Position numbers and translations under genes: made by a program. 15,572 nucleotides of DNA from CAIRDP01 sp037141915 (GTDB lineage Bacteria > Bacteroidota > Bacteroidia > Bacteroidales > FEN-979). Below the pieces are notes generated by a model. That model made no database searches, was not told the DNA's origin, and worked only from the letters and a program-made list of their open reading frames with translations. Of this stretch, positions 6,334 to 13,165 are shown in pieces. The stretch lies in the NCBI GenBank assembly GCA_037141915.1, contig JBAXBP010000068.1, positions 1-15,572 on the forward strand, in the 5' to 3' direction. Position 1 is the stretch's first letter. Each line of letters opens with the position of its first letter.

Positions 6334-6373
6334 GATCACGGTTCACGGATCACGATTCACGGATCACGGTTAC
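6334..6373 (-). repeat. Heptad repeat array H
   Basis: Inverted units on the plus strand: GATCACG, GTTCACG, GATCACG, ATTCACG, GATCACG, then GTTAC (6334-6373). On the minus strand the 266-aa gene's TAA stop overlaps the first bases of the array (GAGTAACCGTGATCC). It sits between this gene and the TonB receptor gene, without an inverted partner or core. No arrays were seen to the right of this point. Confidence 0.9.
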
Positions 6374-7170
6374 TCCATAATGATGAGTGTGCGCTTCACC
6401 TCCCTGCTTCCAACGTACCAGTAAAATTTACCGGCTTTAAAGTTAACCGCCGGAATAATGAGCTCCCTCACACCAGGCTTTATACCCCTCCACCAGGCGA
6501 GCTTGTTGCCGGCTTCGGCAATGAGGTAAAAGTTAGTGAAAGTGTCAGTAGCCATTTTCCATTTGAATACAACGTCTTCTCCCCTGCTCACCACCATATT
6601 GTTTTCTGGTGCGAGCAGTTCAACTGCTTTGTGGACGGTGGCCGCCGGTTTTTGAGGTTCCTGTTGGGATTTGGGGGTGGCTGTAACCGGGGTTGCGGCA
6701 GGCTTTATTTCAGACGGGGACTGGTTTGCAGCATTTACACCGGCCGTCGGCTGGGTCTTGACCGGGACCGGTTGCTTAACCGGAACCGCTGTTTTAACAG
6801 GGGTTTTTGTTTGCTGTTCAGCTTCATCGGCCACAGGTTTTGGCCTCATGAAAAAGAACCATGCCAGCGCCAGGGCTATGATCAGTAAGACAAACGGCCA
6901 AATGATATACCCGGGCTTGAAACCCCGTGGCTTTTCTTCTCGCGCGGTAATCTCAGGAATCTCTAATTCGGGGTTCTCCTTTAAATCCTGTACAATGAGA
7001 TCATCCCCTGATGCGTTGAACAGTGAAGGGAAAGCCTTACGGAGCCTGAATTTCCTGGCAAACTCATGATCCTCTTCAAGCCTGGTCTCGAAATCAACCA
7101 GCTCGTCGTGGTTCAGCTTGCCGTTGATGAACCTCTCAATCAGTTCAATATCTGCCTGGTCTGTATTCAT
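6370..7170 (-). CDS. Single-TM protein with anti-sigma-like N-terminus and Ig-like C-terminus
   Basis: A 266-residue inner-membrane protein with one TM helix (about 88-107, YIIWPFVLLIIALALAWFFF). The cytosolic part opens with ELIERFINGKLNHDELVDFE and RLEEDHEFARKFRLRKAF, a helical arrangement resembling the N-terminal parts of Bacteroidota anti-sigma and FecR-like membrane proteins. After the TM comes a Pro/Val/Lys/Thr-rich spacer (about 120-180, with KTPVKTAVPVKQPVPVK), probably an extended periplasmic arm. A beta-rich C-terminal domain follows (about 182-266, with ELLAPENNMVV, VVFKWK, FYWYVGS and RTLIIM). A regulatory role is inferred; no sigma factor is adjacent, the nearest being at 3657, beyond the receptor gene. 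A -7 box (TAACTTTG) lies about 55 nt upstream of the ATG. Confidence 0.85.
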   Translation of the reverse strand: MNTDQADIELIERFINGKLNHDELVDFETRLEEDHEFARKFRLRKAFPSLFNASGDDLIVQDLKENPELEIPEITAREEKPRGFKPGYIIWPFVLLIIALALAWFFFMRPKPVADEAEQQTKTPVKTAVPVKQPVPVKTQPTAGVNAANQSPSEIKPAATPVTATPKSQQEPQKPAATVHKAVELLAPENNMVVSRGEDVVFKWKMATDTFTNFYLIAEAGNKLAWWRGIKPGVRELIIPAVNFKAGKFYWYVGSREVKRTLIIME

Positions 7171-7222
7171 TGAAAAAAAGAGGATTTATGGATAATAACG
7201 TCAGCTCCCATATTTTAGCGCG

Positions 7223-7230
7223 CAAAGTTA
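7223..7230 (-). promoter_or_regulatory. Candidate -7 box for the 266-aa membrane protein gene
   Basis: On the minus strand this reads TAACTTTG, a perfect TAnnTTTG match, in the 89-bp gap after the outer membrane barrel gene. A leader of about 45 nt would result. No clear -33 TTG was found at the usual distance. Confidence 0.45.
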
Positions 7231-7259
7231 CTCATTTTGCTGAACCCGTATACCCGGCA

Positions 7260-8543
7260 TCAGTTCCAGTAATGCCCGAGAACGATATAATAGGCCCATT
7301 GGTCGGGTCCGGCAGCGACGTCAATGCCCATCCGCATCCTGAAAATACGGGACAACAGGTAACGGAACCCAGCGCCACCGGCCACATGCCAGGTGGGGTC
7401 TTCAAGATATTTCGAGCTGCTGAAAGTCTTGCCAACCCCAGCGAATCCCAGCACGCTCCACCTGAGGTTCAGATCAAAACGCTGCTCGGTTTCAAGTTGC
7501 AACACCTGGTCTCCCTGGTATACCATTGCTCCTATTCCTCTCATCTTGATGTAGGGAAGCAGGTAGAAAGGCGTAGTACCGCCAGCCCACTGCCAGTCGG
7601 CCCTCAGTCCGCAAACCCACCAACGTGAGATGGGTATGAACCCGTTAACGAAGACTTCACTTTTCTCATAGTCATAATCGCTGACAGTCCAGTTCCTTCC
7701 GATGCCGAAGGAGGCTTTGGCCCTGATGCCTTTATCGGGTGTGAAAATGGTGTTGCGTGAATCCCATTCAAGGTAAAGGCCGAGCAGGCCTGTGTTTTTC
7801 GTCATGCTGGGTTGCTGGTTGAACACTTTTTCAAAGATGTAACCTACAGTATCGCCCAGAGTTGTTGAAACGTTCACGTTGGCATAGGTATAATTAAGAC
7901 CGACAAACAGTTTGTTTTTGAACAGGTTCTCGCTAACATCCAGGACACCAAGAATGGTTTTCAGCTTGAACAACACTTCCTTTTCACCCAGGTAGGTAAA
8001 GTTCCTGTAAAAGTTAATGTTGATGTCGGCATACGCTGCACTGACGGTGTAACGCATGCCTATTTTCGGGAAGGTCCCCTGCCTGGTCGCCCCTACCCCC
8101 CAGGTATTGTTAAGGGTCCACATGCCAGCAACTCCCGTGATATCGGGAAAATGAAACTGCTCTTCTTTTGCGGCTGTTTTCTTCGGACTGATGAACACTA
8201 TGGCCAGGGCCAGGCCGAAATTACCCAGCGAGGGTTCGCTGATAATCACAGGCCAGGGCACGAAGCCATGCATGTTGATCAGGTAATCGCTGAAGTCGAG
8301 ATTGTGGTCGAGAGTGTCTTTTAAGCTGATCTTTTTCTTTGCGGGTTTGACCTTTGACAGGCTTGTATCTTTAACAGTTAAGTTGTCATTTAAAGGGTTC
8401 AGTACCTGTTTGTCGGACAGGACCAGGTCAGTGTTAATATCTCTGCACTGCGCCTGAACCTGGACGTAAAGTACAATTCCAAAAAAGAATGACAGCAAGA
8501 TTTTGCTGATCTGTCGGAGAAAGAAGTAATGTGTCATGATCAT
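7260..8543 (-). CDS. BamA/TamA (Omp85 surface antigen)-like outer membrane barrel protein
   Basis: A 427-residue protein with a signal peptide (about 1-32, hydrophobic KILLSFFFGIVLYVQVQAQ). ATG 8537 (MTHYFF) is an equally good start. After a short polar region (about 35-85, Lys-rich PAKKKISLKD), the rest alternates hydrophobic and polar residues as in a beta-barrel, with typical strand pairs GLLGLYLEWDSRNTIFTPDKGIRAKASFGIGRNW (in two strands around 255-290) and a C-terminal YYIVLGHYWN. The DSRNT...P.KG pattern is characteristic of the Omp85 C-terminal barrel (bacterial surface antigen). The absence of recognisable POTRA domains suggests a short Bacteroidota-type homologue rather than the essential BamA. 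Its cargo or role is unknown. It is divergent from the FISUMP lipoprotein gene. Confidence 0.85.
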   Translation of the reverse strand: MIMTHYFFLRQISKILLSFFFGIVLYVQVQAQCRDINTDLVLSDKQVLNPLNDNLTVKDTSLSKVKPAKKKISLKDTLDHNLDFSDYLINMHGFVPWPVIISEPSLGNFGLALAIVFISPKKTAAKEEQFHFPDITGVAGMWTLNNTWGVGATRQGTFPKIGMRYTVSAAYADININFYRNFTYLGEKEVLFKLKTILGVLDVSENLFKNKLFVGLNYTYANVNVSTTLGDTVGYIFEKVFNQQPSMTKNTGLLGLYLEWDSRNTIFTPDKGIRAKASFGIGRNWTVSDYDYEKSEVFVNGFIPISRWWVCGLRADWQWAGGTTPFYLLPYIKMRGIGAMVYQGDQVLQLETEQRFDLNLRWSVLGFAGVGKTFSSSKYLEDPTWHVAGGAGFRYLLSRIFRMRMGIDVAAGPDQWAYYIVLGHYWN

Positions 8544-8755
8544 GAATGAATTAATTTCTGACTGATTTACTGCCTCAGTTTATTATGCGGGCGGGCTTGA
8601 ACCACCCAGGATGCAATCCATGCCTGTGGCAGTGAAAATTACAAATTTTTTTCAAATTAATTCAACCTCATAGAATATTTCAGCTAAGGGATATTCCACA
8701 GATTTTTATCCATACCCATCCCTATTTCACCTTTCTTTGTATAAATTCAGCTCCG
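8544..8755. other. Divergent intergenic region between barrel and FISUMP genes
   Basis: This 212-bp spacer must hold promoters for both flanking genes. The only weak candidate is minus-strand TAATTTTC (8634-8641) with TTG 21 bp upstream (8663-8665). No full TAnnTTTG box was found for the plus-strand gene; TATAAATT lies 11 nt before its ATG. There is no heptad array, tRNA or convincing structured RNA. Confidence 0.5.
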
Positions 8756-9748
8756 ATGATCAAAATCAGCACTGCTACTTTACTATTTCTCCTGTCTGCA
8801 TGTTTTATGCTTACGTCCTCTTGCAAGAAAAAAAGCGATGATTCCCCGGTTCCCGGACCGGTGCCGGTTTTGACCACCCTTACTTTCAGCAATGTCCTTC
8901 TTTCTACAGCAAAACTCAGCGGGAACATCACAAGTGACGGGGGGACTTTTGTAACAAAGCGAGGTTTCTGCTGGAGCAGGACAAACCAGAATCCCACAAT
9001 CCAGGACGATACTCTCGTCACAGGTAACGGAGCCGGGTTGTTCTCAGATACCATAAGCGGGCTGGTTGGCCAGACGACATTTTATGTGAGGGCATTTGCA
9101 ATTAATAACAACGGCACGGGTTATGGATCCATCCTCAGCATGAAAACCATTGATTCCACCATCACCGATATCGACAATAACCATTACCACATCATCCAGA
9201 TCGGAAACCAGGTGTGGACGGCAGAGAATCTTAAAACAACTAAGTACAGCAATGGAGATGCTGTAAACCACCCCCTGACCCCGGCCGCCTGGAACCAGGC
9301 GAAAACCGGCGGTTATTGCGATTACGACAACTATCCCGCTAATTCTGTTGTTTATGGCAGGTTGTACAATTATTACGCGGTGGCCGATTCACGCAATATA
9401 GCCCCGGCAGGCTGGCATGTTCCTGATTATAATGAATGGACCCTCATGATAAATTATATCGGAGGCGGAAACACTGCCGGGGGCAAACTTAAGGAAACGG
9501 GAACAACCCATTGGGACAACCCGAATACCGGTGCAACAAACGAATTTGGATTTACCGCACTGCCCGGGGGAGCCCGTGACGACCAGGGTGTTTTTAGCGG
9601 TATTAAGTCCGGAGGTGTCTTTTGGATAGCCACAACATCAGGTACAGACCTTGCATGGTTTTTCAGTGTGAACAACACTGACCAGAAAGTGTTCTCCTTT
9701 ACCTGGTTTAAAGGCTTTGGCTTTTCTTTACGTTGCGTACGCGACTGA
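8756..9748 (+). CDS. Lipoprotein with Fn3-like domain and FISUMP domain
   Basis: A 330-residue lipoprotein. The signal peptide ends in the lipobox LTSSC, with Cys23 followed by KKK. Residues 38-131 form an Fn3-like beta-sandwich of the kind common in Bacteroidota surface proteins (KRGFCWSRTNQNP, GLVGQTTFYVRAFAINNNGT). Residues about 143-330 match the Fibrobacter succinogenes major paralogous (FISUMP) domain almost motif by motif: IGNQVWTAENLKTTKY, YGRLYNYYAV, PAGWHVPDYNEWT, GGKLKETGTTHWDNPNTGAT, GFTALPGGARDDQGVF and the closing GFSLRCVRD. It should be anchored in a membrane, possibly at the cell surface. The domain's biochemical function is not known; a C-type-lectin-like fold has been suggested for related domains. 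It converges on the ABC ATPase gene with only 15 bp between the stops. Confidence 0.93.
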   Translation: MIKISTATLLFLLSACFMLTSSCKKKSDDSPVPGPVPVLTTLTFSNVLLSTAKLSGNITSDGGTFVTKRGFCWSRTNQNPTIQDDTLVTGNGAGLFSDTISGLVGQTTFYVRAFAINNNGTGYGSILSMKTIDSTITDIDNNHYHIIQIGNQVWTAENLKTTKYSNGDAVNHPLTPAAWNQAKTGGYCDYDNYPANSVVYGRLYNYYAVADSRNIAPAGWHVPDYNEWTLMINYIGGGNTAGGKLKETGTTHWDNPNTGATNEFGFTALPGGARDDQGVFSGIKSGGVFWIATTSGTDLAWFFSVNNTDQKVFSFTWFKGFGFSLRCVRD

Positions 9749-9763
9749 ACTGCAAGCAGTACT

Positions 9764-10855
9764 TCAACTCCTGCCCGGGTCTTTAAGCTTCAGGGTGAGT
9801 ATGTTTTTTCCCTTTTCGTAGCTGTATTCGGCGCTGCTGCAGCGTCCTTTAATGAGCATGATCCCCAGGGCATTCTCCTCGCTTTCATCTTCAAGCAGGT
9901 TATATCCGGCACCGGCACTTCCGCACACCAGTTCAAGCGTACCTTCCTTCTCCGACCAGAATAATTCAAGGCTGATGTCGCTGAAATCTTTCTGCAGTAT
10001 CAGCAGCTCTTCGGTGATATGGACCACGTATCCTGCGACTTTCTTTGCAATCATATGCTTTTCGCAGAAGGCTTCCATCTCGCCCTGTATCGCATAAAGG
10101 TCAAAATCGCGGCTGGTGATGCGGCGTTCGAAGCTGCGGATGCGGTGAATGAATGCCCTGGTCTTTTCTTTCTGCGGATTGTCGAAGATCTGGTCGGGCG
10201 GACCTTCCTCGTAGATCACCCCCTCATCCATATAAAATACCCTCGTAGAAGTGCTCCTGGCAAATTCCATTTCATGGGTAACTATCACCATCGTCATTCC
10301 TTCCCTTGATAACCTGCGGATGACCGCCAGGACCTCGCTTACCATCGTGGGATCAAGGGCCGATGTGGGTTCATCGAACAGCAGGATCTCGGGATCCATG
10401 GCCATGCAGCGGGCTATCGCGACGCGTTGTTTTTGTCCGCCCGAAAGTTCGTCGGGATAACTGTCGGCTTTTTCAGCAAGTCCTACCAGTTTCAGGAGTT
10501 CCCTTGCCTGTTGCTCAGCTTCCGCAGGGCTTTTCTTTAAAAGCCTGACGGGTCCTATGGTAAGGTTTTCGAGTGCCGTAAGATGGTTGTACAGGTTAAA
10601 ACCCTGGAATACCATGCCCATTCTCTGCCTGAGCCTTGGCACATCGGTATGTTTATCCAATAAAGGGATATCGTCTATAAAAATATCCCCTCCCGTGGGT
10701 GTTTCAAGCAGGTTGAGGCAGCGCATGAAGGTGCTTTTTCCTGTTCCCGAAGGGCCGATGATGGAAATGACCTCGCCTTTGTTTATCCGGGTAGTGATGT
10801 CCTTCAGCACGACCAGGTCGCCGAAATGTTTCGAGAGATGTTCTGTGCGAATCAT
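9764..10855 (-). CDS. Polar amino-acid ABC transporter ATPase with C-terminal GHKL-like extension
   Basis: A 363-residue protein. Residues 1-240 are a complete ATPase of the GlnQ/HisP class: Walker A GPSGTGKST (34-42), Q-loop VFQGFNLY (82-89), signature LSGGQKQR (137-144), Walker B ILLFDEPTSALD (157-168) and the switch His194 in VTHEME. These normally power import of polar amino acids, and the neighbour is the matching permease (ATGA overlap, 4 bp). Standard GlnQ proteins end near residue 245. Here about 120 residues follow, with a pattern like a GHKL/RsbW-type ATPase: VVHITEELLILQ (N-box position), LELVCGSAGAGYN (G1-like), ALGIMLIKG (G2-like) and a closing strand NILTLKLK. The catalytic Asn of the N-box is not seen, so it is probably a non-hydrolysing, regulatory domain. 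That assignment is inference from motif spacing. Confidence 0.93.
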   Translation of the reverse strand: MIRTEHLSKHFGDLVVLKDITTRINKGEVISIIGPSGTGKSTFMRCLNLLETPTGGDIFIDDIPLLDKHTDVPRLRQRMGMVFQGFNLYNHLTALENLTIGPVRLLKKSPAEAEQQARELLKLVGLAEKADSYPDELSGGQKQRVAIARCMAMDPEILLFDEPTSALDPTMVSEVLAVIRRLSREGMTMVIVTHEMEFARSTSTRVFYMDEGVIYEEGPPDQIFDNPQKEKTRAFIHRIRSFERRITSRDFDLYAIQGEMEAFCEKHMIAKKVAGYVVHITEELLILQKDFSDISLELFWSEKEGTLELVCGSAGAGYNLLEDESEENALGIMLIKGRCSSAEYSYEKGKNILTLKLKDPGRS

Positions 10856-13125
10856 GACCTGGCCTCCTTTCTCCTGTTGCTGTGTCTTTTCCTGGGGTCG
10901 GCCGAGACCTCGATCAGGTCAAGCCCCCGGGCCAGGAGGTAGGCAATAATGAAATACAGTATAGCCACCATGAAGAGAGGGAAGAACGCATCGAAAGTCC
11001 GGCTGCGGATGATGTCGCTGGCCTTGGTGAGGTCCTGCACCGCAATATAACCCACTACGGATGTCATCTTTACCATCGAGATGAATTCGCCTTTGTACAC
11101 CGGCAGTATGGATCGGAGTGCCTGGGGAATTATGATGAAGCGGAAAGCCTGGAAATTCCTGAAGCCCCCGGCTATGGCGGCCTCCTTTTGTCCTTTGTCA
11201 ATGCCCTGTATGGAGGTCCTGAACATCTCCGAAACATAAGCCCCGAAATTCATTCCGAAGGCTATCACAGCGACTACCACGGGGTTGATGTTCACCGAAG
11301 CGAAGATCACATAGTAAATCATCATCAGAAGCACCAGCACCGGCATCCCCCTTAGAATGGTGATGTACACGCCAGCCGTTCCCGAGAGAGTGCGGTTTTT
11401 CGACATCCTCATCCAGCAGATAAGAGCTCCTATGAGGGTCCCCAAGATGGCCGAGAGGATCGAGATGATGATGGTTATTTCGAGGCCGTTAATGATATGG
11501 AGGTAACGTTTCTCGAGTATGATGTTGGCGTAAAAGCTATCCTTTACTTTTTGAATGAATGTCCTGTTGTCTGCTGATAACATTTCACCGGCATAAGCGG
11601 CCAGGTTTTTTTTAGGGGCTATCACACTGACTCCCGACTCATTGTAAGGATCGCTGAAATCTATTTGTTTTTTCCTTTCATCGGTGATCATAAGGGAGCT
11701 TGTGATCAGGTCGACCTTGTTGGTAGAGACCGAAGCCAGCAGACTGCCGAAGGGCAGGTCCACCGGCTCGTAATCCATGCCGAGGTAAGCTGCAAAACGC
11801 TTGCCGAGCTCGATGTCAAAACCAATCAGCTGCCCGTCCTTGATCACCGAAATCGGCAGACCCAGGTCGCTCACGATGCCGGGTTTCAGCACGCCGCTAA
11901 TCTTTGCCGGGTGGGGTATTTCAGGCATGGTTGTAAGCCCCTGGTCCATCCAGCGATTATGCATATCCTTGTATACCCCGTTGGTACGTATCTCTTCAAG
12001 GAAGGTGTTGAACTTCTGCCTCAGCACATCATTCTCTTTGTTGAAGCCTGCGGCAATGGAAACGTTGAAAACCGATTCCTCAAGCGCACCAAGTCCCGGG
12101 TTTTTCGAGAAAATGTCCCTTAATGCGGTCTGATCCATGAAAGCAACATCGGTCTTTCCTGAATTAAGGGCAAAGAGCATGTCGGAAAGGTTCTGGTATT
12201 CGAGGATCTGCGCTTTCGGATAGTTCTTTGTTGCATAGGCGTCGTGTATGCTGCCGAGAAGCACCCCTATGCGCTTGTCGGAGATATCGCCTACATTCTT
12301 CATCAGGCCTTTCTTGTTTGCAATGGCTTCGGCTTTGGAAGGAGAAGCATTTCCTTTAACGGCGACGGCAAGTCCGCCGAGGTAATAAGGTTCAGAAAAC
12401 AGCACTTTTTTTGCGCGTTCTTCGGTGATGGAAAGCCCGGCTCCGACCATATCGACCTTGCCCGAGATCAGCGAGGGGATCATGGCGCCGAAATCCATAT
12501 CGGTAATCACGAGTTTTTTGCCGAGTTTCCTGGCAATATACGATGCAAACTCTATGTCGAAGCCTGCAATCTGCCGGTTGGCGTCGAAAAACGACATGGG
12601 CTCGGTCACCGCGGCGGTGCCGAATCTCAGTTCACCGTTCTTTCCGTCATTCTGTATCAAAGGCATGGGTGCGGGGCTCCCCTTGTCGGGGAACCAGCGC
12701 CTGCTCATGGCATCGTAAGTGCCGTCTTTTTTAATTTCGGCGAGGACTTCGTCGATGGCTTTCTTAAGTTCTGGATTCTCAAGTGTCACGGCAAAGCCGT
12801 AACGGTCGTCCATGATGACTTCATCAAGCACGGTCAGCCCCGGGTTCTTGGCTGCAATGTTCTTGAGGATGGGCTTGTCATAAGCCGTTGCGTCGGCCTT
12901 GCCGTCCCTAACCGCTAATGCACAGTCGAGGACGCTGTTGTAATATTCGAGCTTTGCATCAGGAAACCGCTTAAGCACCATCTGGTCAGCAGCGGTCCCG
13001 GTTGGAACCGCGAAGGTATTCCCTCCTTCCAGCATCTTCAGCGTGGTGATTTGTTGTTCTTTCTTACCGCATCCACCCAGCACAATCACCAGCGCCAGGA
13101 GCGATATTATGCATGGTTTTATCAT
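10852..13125 (-). CDS. Fused solute-binding/permease lipoprotein of an amino-acid ABC importer
   Basis: A 757-residue protein from ATG 13125; the open frame runs to a TTG at 13149, which would overlap the -7 box. A lipoprotein signal ends at LGGC (Cys19). Residues about 36-150 look like lobe II of a type 3 solute-binding protein (FAVPTGTAADQ, ADATAYD with ligand Asp83, closing DAMSRRWF). Residues about 163-395 are a complete binding domain (GELRFGTAAVTEPMSF, GLSITEER with Arg237, AFMDQTA with Asp331, DMHNRWM). Residues about 408-505 are lobe I only (VLKPGIVSDLG, LMITDER with Arg484, FSDPYN). Residues 535-740 are a HisM/GlnP-type permease with the EAA loop (GQKEAAIAGG to IIIPQALRS, about 645-672). 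Arg and Asp are the usual alpha-carboxylate and alpha-amino contacts, so the ligand is probably an amino acid. It overlaps the ATPase gene by 4 bp. It has its own -7 box downstream of the S8 peptidase gene. Confidence 0.93.
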   Translation of the reverse strand: MIKPCIISLLALVIVLGGCGKKEQQITTLKMLEGGNTFAVPTGTAADQMVLKRFPDAKLEYYNSVLDCALAVRDGKADATAYDKPILKNIAAKNPGLTVLDEVIMDDRYGFAVTLENPELKKAIDEVLAEIKKDGTYDAMSRRWFPDKGSPAPMPLIQNDGKNGELRFGTAAVTEPMSFFDANRQIAGFDIEFASYIARKLGKKLVITDMDFGAMIPSLISGKVDMVGAGLSITEERAKKVLFSEPYYLGGLAVAVKGNASPSKAEAIANKKGLMKNVGDISDKRIGVLLGSIHDAYATKNYPKAQILEYQNLSDMLFALNSGKTDVAFMDQTALRDIFSKNPGLGALEESVFNVSIAAGFNKENDVLRQKFNTFLEEIRTNGVYKDMHNRWMDQGLTTMPEIPHPAKISGVLKPGIVSDLGLPISVIKDGQLIGFDIELGKRFAAYLGMDYEPVDLPFGSLLASVSTNKVDLITSSLMITDERKKQIDFSDPYNESGVSVIAPKKNLAAYAGEMLSADNRTFIQKVKDSFYANIILEKRYLHIINGLEITIIISILSAILGTLIGALICWMRMSKNRTLSGTAGVYITILRGMPVLVLLMMIYYVIFASVNINPVVVAVIAFGMNFGAYVSEMFRTSIQGIDKGQKEAAIAGGFRNFQAFRFIIIPQALRSILPVYKGEFISMVKMTSVVGYIAVQDLTKASDIIRSRTFDAFFPLFMVAILYFIIAYLLARGLDLIEVSADPRKRHSNRRKEARS

Positions 13126-13151
13126 TAAGGCTATCCGGATTGAATTCAATC

Positions 13152-13159
13152 CAAAGATA
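13152..13159 (-). promoter_or_regulatory. Candidate -7 box for the ABC importer operon
   Basis: On the minus strand this reads TATCTTTG, a perfect TAnnTTTG match, 26 nt upstream of the ATG at 13125. That would give a short leader of about 20 nt. No TTG is seen at the -33 position. It argues for transcription separate from the peptidase gene and against the TTG start at 13149, which would lie at or before the transcription start. Confidence 0.5.
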
Positions 13160-13165
13160 AACCTT

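Noticed and set aside
345..6373. Heptad arrays as CRISPR or plasmid-origin iterons
   Set aside because: Units are 7 bp with no spacers, spread over several loci at gene ends, and there are no cas genes, replication protein gene or AT-rich origin nearby.
7170..7628. Plus-strand ORF of 152 codons
   Set aside because: It starts in the promoter region of the 266-aa gene and continues opposite the barrel gene; no recognisable domain.
9749..9760. ACTGC/GCAGT inverted repeat between convergent stops as a terminator
   Set aside because: Only 4-5 bp of stem with a 2-4 nt loop and no T-run; too weak to call.
10882..13020. Several plus-strand ORFs of 90-224 codons across the ABC importer
   Set aside because: All are antisense to a gene with complete motif sets; their His/Gly/Arg-rich composition is typical of shadow frames in GC-rich codons.
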